Shown in pieces: positions 17,099 to 26,979 of a DNA stretch of 64,000 nt (the first letter of the stretch is position 1; each line of letters begins with the position of its first letter). Made by a program: the position numbers and the translations under genes. Origin of the DNA: CAWIMX01 sp963792785 (lineage in GTDB: Bacteria > Acidobacteriota > Vicinamibacteria > Vicinamibacterales > CAVVIG01); contig CAWBXO010000004.1 in the NCBI GenBank assembly GCA_963792785.1, forward strand, positions 1,116,001-1,180,000, read 5' to 3'. The notes beneath the pieces were generated by a model that was given only the letters and a program-made list of their open reading frames with translations, had not been told where the DNA came from and searched no databases.

Positions 17099-18087
17099 AT
17101 CTGACGACGACGCTCTCGCTGTCGCACCGTCTGCGGCGGCTCCGCCGCTCCGAGGCGATGCGCGCACTCGTCCGCGAGACGCGGCTCTCGCCCGAGCAGC
17201 TGATCCTGCCGCTGTTCGTCTGCGAGGGCGAGGGGCGGCGCCGCGAGGTGCCGTCGATGCCCGGCGTGTTCCAGCTGTCGGTCGACGAGGCCGTGAAGGA
17301 GGCGCAGGCGGCGCGCGCCGATGGGCGTGCGGGCGGTGCTGCTGTTCGGCCTGCCGGATCACAAGGACGAGGTGGGCAGCGCGGCGTACGATCCCGACGC
17401 GCCGGTCCAGGCCGCGGTGCGGGCGATCAAGCGCGGCGTGCCGGATCTGCTCGTGATCACCGACGTCTGCCTCTGCGAGTACACCGAGCCACGGCCACTG
17501 CGGCATCGTGGTGGGCGAGGAGATCGTGAACGACCCGACGCGTCGAGCAGCTCGTGCAGGCCGCCGTGTCGCACGCGGCGGCCGGCGCCGACATCGTCGC
17601 GCCGTCGGACATGATGGACGGCCGCGTGGGCGCGATTCGCGCGGCGCTCGACGCGCGCGGCTTCGACCAGGTCGCGATCATGTCCTATGCGGCGAAATAC
17701 TGCTCGGCGTTCTACGGGCCGTTCCGCGACGCCGCCGAGAGCGGCGCCGCAGTTCGGCGATCGGCGGTCGCACCAGATGGATCCCGCGAACGTCGGCCGA
17801 GGCGCTGCGCGAGGTCGAGCAGGACATCGCCGAGGGCGCCGACATCGTGATGGTCAAGCCGGCGCTGCCCTATCTCGACGTGATCGCCCGCGTGAAGGAT
17901 CGCTTCGGCTATCCCGACGGCCGCGTATCACGTGAGCGGCGAGTACGCGATGCTCAAGGCGGCCGCGCGCAACGGCTGGATCGACGAGCCGCGCGCGATG
18001 CTCGAGTCCCTCACGGCGATCCGCCGCGCCGGCGCCGATATGATCATCACCTACTACGCGCGCGACGCCGCCCGCCTGCTGGGATAG
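17085..18087 (+). CDS. hemB: Delta-aminolevulinic acid dehydratase (seven surplus bases)
   Basis: Condenses two 5-aminolevulinates to porphobilinogen. The active-site lysines are visible in SYAAKYCSAFYGPF and VMVKPALPYLDV. The corrected sequence DVCLCEYTEHGHCG carries the three cysteines of the zinc-dependent type. The frame is interrupted by single surplus bases at 17109, 17320, 17489, 17541, 17743, 17795 and 17916. Without them the ATG at 17085 gives a normal 331-residue enzyme. It starts inside the hemD end and is followed after 21 bp by hemL. Confidence 0.85.
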
Positions 18088-18108
18088 TCCCGCGCTGTCC
18101 CGAGAGTT

Positions 18109-19400
<1,292 letters not shown>

Positions 19401-19415
19401 CGCGGCGGGATCCGT

Positions 19416-20738
19416 TCACCGCCACGGCACGAGGTTCTGGATCCACGTGATGCGCATCAGGTCGTTGTAGATCACGGTGACCATCAGCATCATCAGCACC
19501 ACGAAGCCGGCGAGCAGCATCTTCTCCTTCACCTTGATGCTGAAGTCGTGCCGCGTGAGGCCCTCGAGGGCCATGATGAAGATGTGGCCGCCGTCGAGGA
19601 TCGGGATGGGCAGCAGGTTGAGGATGCCGAGGTTCAGGCTGATGATCGCCATGAGGCCGAAGAGCGCGGCCCAGCCGAGCTGCGCGGACTCGCCGGACAG
19701 CTGCGCGATGGCGACCGGCCCCATGAGCTGCTTGGGCGACGTCTTGCGCGTGAGCAGGTCGCCCACCGTCTGAAAGATCATCCCGGCCTGCTGGACGTTC
19801 TGCTGGACGGCCAGCGTGACGGCGCCGATCGGCCCGGGCTTGATCGTTTTCGTCGCGTCGGCGAAGAACGTGCCGAGATACCCGGCGCCGCTCTGCTCGC
19901 CGAGCGTCACCGACACCGTCAGCGGCCGGCCGTTGCGCAGGATCCGGAACTCCACGGTCTGGTTCGGCCGCCCGACGACGGCCTCGCGCAGCTGGCCGGT
20001 GAAGTTGATTGGGTCGCCGCCGATCGCGAGGACCTCGTCGCCGGCCTGCAGGTTCGACCGCTCCGCGGCCGTTCCCGGAACGATGCTGGTCAGGTGCGGG
20101 TGCACGTTGGGCAACACGCCGATCTCGCCGATCTCGAACTGCGTGCCTTTCTGCAGCACGGGCGTCACGGGCCGGACGACGGTCTCGCCGTCCCGGACGA
20201 ACCCGATCTCCACCTCGCGGTTCGGGCGCGACCCGACGGCGATTGAGAACGCCTCCCACGTGTCCACGCGGCGGCCGCCCACCGTCTCGATGCGATCGCC
20301 CGGCTGGATGCCGGCGCGCGCGGCGGGTGAATCGGCCTGCACGGCGCCGACGACGGGCGCCTGATCGAGAAACACCGGCACTTCCTGCCCGTTGAACAGG
20401 ACGATCGCGGTGAGCACGACGGCCAGGCCGAGGTTCATCAGCGGGCCCATGACGAGCACCTGGAAGCGCTGCCACTTGCTCTTGGACATGAACTCGTCGG
20501 CCGCGCCCGACGGGTTCTCCTCCGGGCTCTCCCCCGCCATCTTCACGTAGCCGCCGAGCGGCACCGCGCCGATGCCGTACTCCGTGTCGCCACGCCGGAA
20601 GCTCCACACCGTCGGGTTGAAGCCGAGCTGGAACTTGAGCACGCGGATGCCGACGCGCTTGGCCGCCAGGAAATGGCCAAGCTCGTGGACGAACACCAGC
20701 ACGCCCAGGACGAATGCGAACGCGAGCAGCGTAATCAC
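19416..20738 (-). CDS. rseP: Site-2 intramembrane protease RseP
   Basis: A zinc metalloprotease that cuts membrane-embedded anti-sigma factors and signal peptides. The 440-residue protein shows the zinc motif HELGH at residues 18-22 in the first membrane helix and two PDZ domains (about residues 125-200 and 210-290). The second active-site block LNLLPIPILDGGH is in a C-terminal helix. It follows dxr by 16 bp, the conserved dxr-rseP order of the isoprenoid/lipid cluster. Confidence 0.95.
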   Translation of the reverse strand: MITLLAFAFVLGVLVFVHELGHFLAAKRVGIRVLKFQLGFNPTVWSFRRGDTEYGIGAVPLGGYVKMAGESPEENPSGAADEFMSKSKWQRFQVLVMGPLMNLGLAVVLTAIVLFNGQEVPVFLDQAPVVGAVQADSPAARAGIQPGDRIETVGGRRVDTWEAFSIAVGSRPNREVEIGFVRDGETVVRPVTPVLQKGTQFEIGEIGVLPNVHPHLTSIVPGTAAERSNLQAGDEVLAIGGDPINFTGQLREAVVGRPNQTVEFRILRNGRPLTVSVTLGEQSGAGYLGTFFADATKTIKPGPIGAVTLAVQQNVQQAGMIFQTVGDLLTRKTSPKQLMGPVAIAQLSGESAQLGWAALFGLMAIISLNLGILNLLPIPILDGGHIFIMALEGLTRHDFSIKVKEKMLLAGFVVLMMLMVTVIYNDLMRITWIQNLVPWR

Positions 20739-20754
20739 GTGTGTCTCTGGTCCC

Positions 20755-21930
20755 TCAGCGGTTCAGATTCAATTCTACCTCGCGGGCTATCTCGACCGCC
20801 CGTTCGCGCGCCCACGCGTCGACCGCCCGCACGGCCTCGAGGCTCGCCACGCCGGCCGGCCGGTGCGCGTCCATCGTCGCCGCGATCACCGCGGGAATGC
20901 CGGTGAAGGCCAGCGTGCCCTCGAGGAAACGCGCCACGGCGACCTCGTTCGCCGCGTTCAGCACCACGGGCAGGCTGCGCTCCGCCTCGAGCGCGCGATA
21001 CGCGAGCGACAGGCACGGGAACGCGCGGGTGTCGGGCCTCGCGAACTCGAGCCGCCCGGCGGCGACCAGATCGAGCGCCGGAAGCGGCGCGCTCCAGCGA
21101 TCGGGATACGAGAACGCGTACTGGATCGGCAGCCGCATGTCGGTGACGCCGAGCTGCGCGATCACCGATCCGTCGACGAGCTCGATCATCGAGTGCACCA
21201 CGCTCTGCGGGTGGACGACGACGTCGATCTGCGACGCGCCGACGCCGAACAGCCAGTGCGCCTCGATCACCTCGAGGCCCTTGTTCATCAGGGTCGCCGA
21301 GTCGATCGTGATCTTGCGTCCCATCCGCCAGGTGGGGTGCCGCAGCGCCTCCTCCGCGGTCACCGCGCCGAGGTCGCCGGCCGCGCGTCCGCGGAACGGC
21401 CCGCCCGAGGCGGTCAGGATCAGGCGCTTGAGCTCCCCCGGCGCCCGGCCGTGCAGGCACTGGTGAATCGCGTTGTGCTCGCTGTCGACGGGGAGGATCG
21501 CCACCCCGCGCGCACGCGCCGCCTCCGTGACCAGGCCGCCCGCCATCACGAGCACTTCCTTGTTGGCGAGCGCGATCGTGCGCCCGTGGTCGATGGCGGC
21601 GAGCACGGCCTCGAGGCCGTCGGTGCCCGACGAGGCGCACAGCACCAGGTCGACGTCGGGATGCGACGCGACGGCGACCAGGCCCGCGCGTCCGGCGCCG
21701 GCGATCGTGGTGCCCGCGGGCAGCCCGGCGGCGCGCAGCCGATCGACCGCCGCGCCCGTCGCCATGGCGGCGACGGCCGGGCGGTGCTTCGCCATCTGCG
21801 CGGCGAGCAGCTCGCTGTTCTCCCCCGCGGCCAGACCGACGACGCGCAGCCGATCGGGATGCGCCTCGACCACGTCGAGCGCGCTGCGCCCGATGGATCC
21901 GGTCGAACCGAGGATGGCGATGCGCTTCAT
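20755..21930 (-). CDS. dxr: 1-deoxy-D-xylulose 5-phosphate reductoisomerase
   Basis: Makes 2-C-methyl-D-erythritol 4-phosphate in the MEP isoprenoid pathway. The 391-residue protein has the NADPH loop GSTGSIGRSALDVV, IALANKEVLVMAG, the metal/substrate blocks PVDSEHNAIHQCL and SGGPFRGR, and TIDSATLMNKGLEVIEAHWL. The start is ATG 21930. Upstream, instead of an overlap with cdsA, lies a 260-bp gap filled by a long hairpin element, so dxr and rseP may be expressed separately from the genes before them. Confidence 0.97.
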   Translation of the reverse strand: MKRIAILGSTGSIGRSALDVVEAHPDRLRVVGLAAGENSELLAAQMAKHRPAVAAMATGAAVDRLRAAGLPAGTTIAGAGRAGLVAVASHPDVDLVLCASSGTDGLEAVLAAIDHGRTIALANKEVLVMAGGLVTEAARARGVAILPVDSEHNAIHQCLHGRAPGELKRLILTASGGPFRGRAAGDLGAVTAEEALRHPTWRMGRKITIDSATLMNKGLEVIEAHWLFGVGASQIDVVVHPQSVVHSMIELVDGSVIAQLGVTDMRLPIQYAFSYPDRWSAPLPALDLVAAGRLEFARPDTRAFPCLSLAYRALEAERSLPVVLNAANEVAVARFLEGTLAFTGIPAVIAATMDAHRPAGVASLEAVRAVDAWARERAVEIAREVELNLNR

Positions 21931-21963
21931 CAGGCTGATCTCATCACGAGGACACGAGAATCG

Positions 21964-22190
21964 AACCACGGAGGCACGGAGGGCACAGAGACTGAGACGG
22001 CCAGGCGCGGCGCCGCGAAGCGGCGGAGCGAGGCCGTCACCCCGCGCACACGAGCCACGCGTGTTCCTGTAGTGGCTCGTATGCGTGGGGCGACGGCCCC
22101 GCCGCCCGGCCTGCTCCGCAGGCCGGCCGCGCCAGGCCTTGCGTCCCGCTGTGTCGTCATCCCCTCTGTGTCTCTGCGTCTCTGTGGTTG
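21964..22190. repeat. Long nested hairpin element between cdsA and dxr
   Basis: The whole stretch is one imperfect inverted repeat. Ends AACCACGGAGGCACGGAG and, inverted, AACCACAGAGACGCAGAG match. Inner arms 22032-22058 and 22072-22098 are 27 nt with three mismatches, around a 13-nt loop. A middle pair GGCCAGGCGCGGC and GGCCTGGCGCGGC also matches. The end words are of the accac-gagg-cacagag type known from dispersed repeats in several phyla, which often give spurious peptides such as NHGGTEGTE. It codes for nothing plausible. It may act as a terminator, an mRNA processing site or a mobile hairpin. Confidence 0.7.
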
Positions 22191-22991
22191 CTAGAAGTAG
22201 CGCAACGCGAGGTAGTACACCGGCGCCGCGAACAGCAGCGCGTCGATCCGATCGAGCACGCCGCCGTGGCCCGGGATGAGATCGGAGCTGTCCTTCATGT
22301 TCGCGCTGCGCTTCAGCATCGACTCGAAGAGGTCGCCCACGATCCCGACGATGGCGATGACCAGGCCAAGGAGCACCCGCGCGCCCGGCGCCATCTGCGG
22401 GAGCCACCACGCGCCGCCCACGGCCAGCACCAGCGTCCCGACGACGACGCCGCCGACAGCGCCCTCGACCGTCTTCTTCGGGCTGACGGCGGGCGCGAGC
22501 TTCCGGCGCCCGAACAGCCGCCCCGAGTAGTACTGCGCGGTGTCGCTCGCCATCACGGTGAGCATCAGCAGGAAGAGCGCCTGCGGGCCGCGCGTCTCGC
22601 GCAGCGTCACGAGCGCGCCGATCGGCAGGCCCAGGTACAGGCTCGGGAACAGCGCCGCGGCCGCCGACGTCGTCGCGTGGGCGCCGCCGTCCCACTCGCC
22701 CAGCGAGACGGCGCCGATCCCGACGAGGGCGACGAGCAGGATGGCCTCGGGCGGCACGGCGCCCGTATTGAAGGCCGTGACGTTCGCGAACGCGACGCAG
22801 ACCGCGAGGGCCGCGGCGGCCGCGGGCCAGTCGGAGACCGTCGCGCCGCTCGCGCCGGCGATCGCCGTCACCTCGAACGACCCGATCAGGACGAGCGCGC
22901 CGCCGGCCGCGAGGAAGACCAGCGGCGGCGCCAGGAACACCGCCGCGACGGCGAGGGCGACGAGGACCGCGCCGCTCGCGACGCGGGTCAC
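22191..22991 (-). CDS. cdsA: Phosphatidate cytidylyltransferase
   Basis: Makes CDP-diacylglycerol from phosphatidate and CTP at the inner membrane, the branch point of phospholipid synthesis. The 266-residue protein has about seven or eight membrane helices and the C-terminal signature SANMKDSSDLIPGHGGVLDR followed by ID. The start GTG 22991 overlaps the uppS stop (GTGA). Confidence 0.93.
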   Translation of the reverse strand: MTRVASGAVLVALAVAAVFLAPPLVFLAAGGALVLIGSFEVTAIAGASGATVSDWPAAAAALAVCVAFANVTAFNTGAVPPEAILLVALVGIGAVSLGEWDGGAHATTSAAAALFPSLYLGLPIGALVTLRETRGPQALFLLMLTVMASDTAQYYSGRLFGRRKLAPAVSPKKTVEGAVGGVVVGTLVLAVGGAWWLPQMAPGARVLLGLVIAIVGIVGDLFESMLKRSANMKDSSDLIPGHGGVLDRIDALLFAAPVYYLALRYF

Positions 22992-23779
22992 TTGGCGCCG
23001 AGCGCGGCGGGCGCCGGCTTGATGCCGCCGTACCGGCGGTCGCGTTTCTGGTAGGCCACGATCGCCTCGAGCAGGTGGGGCCGGCGGAAGTCGGGCCACA
23101 GCGTGTCGGTGACCCAGATCTCCGCGTACGCGATCTGCCACAGCAGGAAGTTGCTCACGCGCATCTCGCCGCTCGTGCGGATCAGGAGATCGGGATCGGG
23201 CTGGCCGGCGGTGTAGAGGAAGCTGCTGAAGCGCCCCTCGTCGAGCGCCTCGGGCGCGATGCCCTCCGCGATCGCGCGGCGCGCGGCTTCGACGATCTCG
23301 GCGCGCCCGCCGTAGTTGAGCGCGATGTTGAACAGCATGCCCGTGTTCGACGCCGTGCGCGCCGTGGCCTGGTCGAGCTCGCGCCGCACGTCCGCGGCGA
23401 GCTCGTCCTGCCGGCCGATCACCTGGAAACGGATGTTGTTGGAGAGGAGCGTGCCGAGCTCGGAGCGCAGGTAGCGTTTGAGCAGCAGCATCAGCGTGCT
23501 CACCTCGGCCGCCGGGCGCTTCCAGTTCTCGACGGAGAAGGCATAGAGCGTCAGCACGCCGATCCCGAGCCGCGCCGACGTCTCGACGACGTCGCGGACC
23601 GAGTCGATGCCCGCGCGGTGCCCTTCGACGCGCGGCAGGTGCCGCTGCGCCGCCCACCGCCCGTTGCCGTCCATGATGATGGCGACGTGCGCGGGAAGCT
23701 GTTCGAAATGGATCTGGCTGGCCAGCGCTCGATCGGGGGACCCCGGCGGCATCTTCGCCAGGAGCTGCTCAAGCGACAT
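22988..23779 (-). CDS. uppS: Isoprenyl transferase (undecaprenyl diphosphate synthase)
   Basis: Elongates farnesyl diphosphate with isopentenyl diphosphate to the C55 carrier of cell-wall synthesis. The signature AIIMDGNGRWAAQRHLPR contains the catalytic Asp. TLYAFSVENWKRP and DLLIRTSGEMRVSNFLLWQ also match the cis-prenyltransferase family. The ATG at 23779 (MSLEQLL, 263 residues) is preferred. An ATG at 23806 would overlap truA by 38 bp. The gene overlaps truA by 11 bp and cdsA by 4 bp. Confidence 0.94.
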   Translation of the reverse strand: MSLEQLLAKMPPGSPDRALASQIHFEQLPAHVAIIMDGNGRWAAQRHLPRVEGHRAGIDSVRDVVETSARLGIGVLTLYAFSVENWKRPAAEVSTLMLLLKRYLRSELGTLLSNNIRFQVIGRQDELAADVRRELDQATARTASNTGMLFNIALNYGGRAEIVEAARRAIAEGIAPEALDEGRFSSFLYTAGQPDPDLLIRTSGEMRVSNFLLWQIAYAEIWVTDTLWPDFRRPHLLEAIVAYQKRDRRYGGIKPAPAALGAK

Positions 23780-24569
23780 GCACGCGTCCTCGCTCTTCGT
23801 CACCATTGTAGTCGACGCGTACGAGAAACAGTCCGTGCGCGGGCGCGGTCGGCCCGGCCAGCCCGCGATCGCCGGCGGCCGCGACCTCCGCCAGCCACGC
23901 CGCCGGGCGCCGCCCCAGGCCCACCTCCACCAGGGAGCCCGCGATCGCGCGCACCATGTGCCGGAGAAACCCGTCGCCCGTCACCTCGTAGAGGATGAGC
24001 CGGCCCGCGGCCGGCAGCGCGCCCGCCGCTGGCGGCTCCTCGCGCACCCGCGATCGCCGCACCGTGCGTTCGGTCGTCTTCACCGCGCTGCCGGTGGACT
24101 GGAACGCCGAGAAGTCGCGGCGGCCTTCGAGCCGCCGCGCCGCATCGTCCATCGCCGCGACGTCGAGGGCGCCGGTCACGTGCCACGCGAAGCGCCGGAC
24201 GAACGGCGGCAGGACGTCGCCCTGCCAGATCTGGTAGCGGTACGTCTTGGCCGCGGCGGCGAAGCGCGCGTTGAAGTCGTCGGGCGCGGACGCGGCGGCC
24301 ACGACGCGGACCGCGTCGGGCAGCCGGGCGTTGAGCGCGCCGGCCAGCGCGGAGGCGCTGATCACGCGCGCGAGACGGAAGCTGGCGACCTGCCCGGCCG
24401 CGTGCACCCCGGCGTCGGTGCGCCCGGCGCCGGTCACGGCGACCGGCGCCCCGTCGAGCGCGCCGAGCGCGTCTTCGAGCAGGCCCTGCACGGAAACGCC
24501 TGCCGCCTGCCGCTGCCAGCCGACCAGGTCCGTGCCGTCGTAGGCCACCGTGATGCGGAACGCGGGCAC
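23769..24569 (-). CDS. truA: tRNA pseudouridine(38-40) synthase
   Basis: Isomerises uridines 38-40 in the tRNA anticodon arm. The 266-residue protein has the catalytic Asp in GAGRTDAGVHA, the N-terminal YDGTDLVGWQRQ, and the C-terminal block GDGFLRHMVRAIAGSLVEVG. A Pro/Ala-rich insertion lies at about residues 175-190. It sits 1 bp after pyrE1 and overlaps uppS, so it is part of the same transcript. Confidence 0.94.
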   Translation of the reverse strand: MPAFRITVAYDGTDLVGWQRQAAGVSVQGLLEDALGALDGAPVAVTGAGRTDAGVHAAGQVASFRLARVISASALAGALNARLPDAVRVVAAASAPDDFNARFAAAAKTYRYQIWQGDVLPPFVRRFAWHVTGALDVAAMDDAARRLEGRRDFSAFQSTGSAVKTTERTVRRSRVREEPPAAGALPAAGRLILYEVTGDGFLRHMVRAIAGSLVEVGLGRRPAAWLAEVAAAGDRGLAGPTAPAHGLFLVRVDYNGDEERGRVHVA

Positions 24570-24570
24570 C

Positions 24571-25164
24571 TCACGCCACCACCGGACGCGAGCCGGGCTT
24601 CACGACGGGCAGCCCCTTCGCGCAGAGCGGGCACTGGTCGGGCTCGTAGGTCGGCAGCGCGATCTCGAGCAGGGTGAAGTACGGCACGTCGAACGCCAGG
24701 CTGCCGCCGCGGTCGACGATCGACGCCGCGCCGACGACCTGGGCGCCCGCGGCCCGGGCCACCTGCATGGTTTCCCGCGTCGAGCCGCCCGTCGTGACCA
24801 CGTCCTCGACGACCAGAACGCGGTCGCGCTCGCCGAGCGTGAAGCCGCGCCGCAGCATCAGCGCGCCGTCCGCGCGCTCGGCGAAGATCGCCCGGACGCC
24901 GAGAGCGCGTCCCACCTCGTGGCCGATCACGACGCCGCCGAGGGCCGGCGAGAGCACGACCGTGGGCCGGAGATCCGCGGCGCGGGCGGCCAGCGCCTGG
25001 CCGAGCTGTTCGGCGCGCTCGGGATGCTGCAGGACAAGGGCGCATTGGAGGTAGCCGGGGCTGTGGAGACCGGAGGACAGGCGAAAGTGACCGTCGAGCA
25101 GGGCGCCGGAACGCCGGAACACGTCGAGCAGGTCCTCCCGGGTGGGGGCGGGGCGGGGCTTCAT
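24571..25164 (-). CDS. pyrE: Orotate phosphoribosyltransferase 1, with C-terminal CPLC tail
   Basis: Adds ribose phosphate from PRPP to orotate to make OMP. The 197-residue protein has FRLSSGLHS near the N-terminus, ALGGVVIGHEVGRAL, and the PRPP-binding motif VLVVEDVVTTGGST. It ends with an extra PDQCPLCAKGLPVVKPGSR tail containing CxxC. A second phosphoribosyltransferase at 29.8 kb has a similar tail. The ATG at 25164 is used: upstream in-frame codons run into the promoter. A TATACT box lies only 9 nt before the start. Confidence 0.88.
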   Translation of the reverse strand: MKPRPAPTREDLLDVFRRSGALLDGHFRLSSGLHSPGYLQCALVLQHPERAEQLGQALAARAADLRPTVVLSPALGGVVIGHEVGRALGVRAIFAERADGALMLRRGFTLGERDRVLVVEDVVTTGGSTRETMQVARAAGAQVVGAASIVDRGGSLAFDVPYFTLLEIALPTYEPDQCPLCAKGLPVVKPGSRPVVA

Positions 25165-25173
25165 CAGGCCGGT

Positions 25174-25179
25174 AGTATA
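25174..25179 (-). promoter_or_regulatory. -10 box of the pyrE1-truA-uppS-cdsA operon
   Basis: TATACT on the minus strand ends 9 nt before the pyrE1 ATG, predicting a leader of only about three bases. It overlaps the palindrome GTATAC, and TATACA is present on the plus strand facing tolC about 95 nt away. No good -35 box is seen. Confidence 0.45.
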
Positions 25180-25274
25180 CAATTCGCGCCAGGCCTGAAC
25201 CGAGCGACCCCGCCACACGTCTAGTGTTAGAAGCTCAGTATTTCCGCCCTTTTCCGTCAGAGGAGTTGAGAGTG

Positions 25275-26894
25275 ATGCGCCAGCCCCGTCGTGCCCACCA
25301 GACCCTGGGGATCCTGTCCGCGGCCGCCCTCCTGTGGAGCGCGTCGCCGGCCGCCGCCCAGACCGCCCGGCCGACGCTGTTCGACAGCGTCGTCCAGAGC
25401 GCCGCGGCGCAGGCGCCCTCCGCCGCCGAGCCCCAGACGCCGGCCATGGAGCTGTCCGTGGACGAGGCCGTCTCGCTCGCGCTCGAGCACAACCTGGGCA
25501 TCCAGGTGCAGCGGCTGAGCCCGCAGATTCAGGACATGAATGTCGCCGCGGCGCGGGCGAACTGGACGCCGAATTTCACCTCGACGTTTTCGACCCGCGA
25601 CTCGACCCAGATCCCGACGAGCACGATTCTTCCGCGCAGCACCACGAGCCTCTTCTCCACCGCGGTCGGCGCGAGCCAGACGCTGCCGTGGGGCGGATCG
25701 TACCAGGCCGACTGGTCGAACGGGCGGCAGACGTCCACCAACATCCTCAACAACTTCAGCCCGCAGCTCACGAGCAACCTCACGGTGAGCTACACGCAGC
25801 CCCTCCTGCGCAACTTCTCGATCGACGCGATTCGCGACCAGGTGCAGCTGAACGAGACGCTGCGCGACCTCTCCGACATCCAGCTGCAGACGGTCATCTC
25901 GCAGACGGTCCGCAGCGTGAAGACGGCGTACTGGGATCTCGCGTACGCGCGGGACAACATGGCGGCCACGCAGCAGTCCCTGGCGCTCGCGCAGCAGTCG
26001 CTCGCCGACAACCAGAAGCGCGTGGACGTGGGCACGATGGCGCCGATCGACATCGTGCAGGCGCAGGCCGAGGTCGCCAACAACCAGCAGACCGTGATCG
26101 TGGCCCAGGCGGCGATCACCAACGCCGAGGATCGGCTGCGCGTCCTCATCCTCGATCCCGACCGGCCCGATTTCTGGGACGTGACGCTGGATCCGACCGA
26201 CACCGTGGCGTTCCAGGCCCAGGCCGTCGACGTGGATGCCGCCGTGCGCAACGCGCTGTCCAAGCGCACCGACCTGCTGCAGGCGAAGAACGGCCTGGAC
26301 CAGAACGACCTCAACATCCGCTACCTCCGCAACCAGCTGCGGCCGGACGTGAACGCCACGCTCAGCTACCAGGCCGGCGGCCTCGGCGGCACCCAGCTGC
26401 AAGCGGTGAACTTCCTCAACCCCACGGCCGGCCCCCGGAACGTGGTGTCGCAGGTCGGCTTCGGATCCGTGCTCGGCGACGTCTTGACCAGCGCGTACCC
26501 GACGTGGGCGTTCGGCGTGACGTTCGGCTACCCGATCGGCACGAGCACGTCGGAAGCCAACCTCGCCCGCGTGCGCCTCGAGCAGCAGCAGGCCGAGGGC
26601 AACCTGAAGAACCTCGAGCTGCAGGTGACCAGCCAGGTGCGCACCGCCGCGCGCCAGGTCACGACCAACCAGCAGCGCGTGCAGGCCGCGCGGGCCTCCC
26701 GCTCGCTCCAGGAGCAGAAGCTGGACGCGGAGGAGAAGAAGTTCGCCGCCGGCCTCTCGACCAACTTCCAGGTGATCCAGGCGCAGCGCGACCTCGCGGT
26801 CGCCCGCACCAGCGAGGTGCAGGCCATCGCCGACTACAACAAGTCGCTCGTGGACCTGGAAGCCGTGCAGGAAGTGCCGCTGACGACCCGGTAG
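25275..26894 (+). CDS. TolC-family outer membrane efflux protein
   Basis: An outer-membrane channel of the type I secretion/RND class, 539 residues with a signal peptide cleaved near ASPAAAQ. It has two alpha-helical repeats rich in Gln and Ala: one around SVDEAVSLALEHNLGIQVQR and a long coiled segment reading ATQQSLALAQQSLADNQKRV. GTMAPIDIVQAQAEVA and GLSTNFQVIQAQRDLAVA are the paired TolC motifs of the two halves. A Shine-Dalgarno AGGAG at 25261-25265 precedes GTG 25272 and ATG 25275; ATG is taken. No partner pump genes are adjacent. Confidence 0.9.
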   Translation: MRQPRRAHQTLGILSAAALLWSASPAAAQTARPTLFDSVVQSAAAQAPSAAEPQTPAMELSVDEAVSLALEHNLGIQVQRLSPQIQDMNVAAARANWTPNFTSTFSTRDSTQIPTSTILPRSTTSLFSTAVGASQTLPWGGSYQADWSNGRQTSTNILNNFSPQLTSNLTVSYTQPLLRNFSIDAIRDQVQLNETLRDLSDIQLQTVISQTVRSVKTAYWDLAYARDNMAATQQSLALAQQSLADNQKRVDVGTMAPIDIVQAQAEVANNQQTVIVAQAAITNAEDRLRVLILDPDRPDFWDVTLDPTDTVAFQAQAVDVDAAVRNALSKRTDLLQAKNGLDQNDLNIRYLRNQLRPDVNATLSYQAGGLGGTQLQAVNFLNPTAGPRNVVSQVGFGSVLGDVLTSAYPTWAFGVTFGYPIGTSTSEANLARVRLEQQQAEGNLKNLELQVTSQVRTAARQVTTNQQRVQAARASRSLQEQKLDAEEKKFAAGLSTNFQVIQAQRDLAVARTSEVQAIADYNKSLVDLEAVQEVPLTTR

Positions 26895-26901
26895 CTCTCA
26901 C

Positions 26902-26962
26902 AACTGAGGAACTGGGGAACTCAGGAACTTCCTCAGCTCCTCAGCTCCTCAGCTCCTCAGTT
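26902..26962. repeat. Convergent tandem-repeat hairpin after the TolC gene
   Basis: AACTGAGGAACTGGGGAACT on the left is mirrored by four CAGCTCCT-type units on the right ending CTCCTCAGTT. The two arms can form a stem of about 30 bp with a tiny loop near 26930. It begins 7 bp after the tolC stop and ends just before the promoter of the next gene, so it could act as a terminator. Confidence 0.65.
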
Positions 26963-26966
26963 ACGT

Positions 26967-26972
26967 TAGACT
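26967..26972 (+). promoter_or_regulatory. -10 box, predicted leaderless start of the GT2 gene
   Basis: TAGACT is followed by seven bases and then the GTG start codon at 26980. There is no ribosome binding site and no clear -35 box; the upstream DNA is the repeat hairpin. Confidence 0.4.
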
Positions 26973-26979
26973 CACCCCC

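Noticed and set aside
12349..17127. A 1592-codon open frame on the minus strand across the heme genes
   Set aside because: It is antisense to well-recognised genes, has Arg/Ala/Ser-rich composition typ­ical of frame shadows in GC-rich DNA, and shows no domain.
21930..22200. Peptides such as NHGGTEGTE and TTETQRHRGD as protein-coding sequence
   Set aside because: They are translations of the widespread intergenic repeat and extend neighbouring genes only through lack of stop codons.
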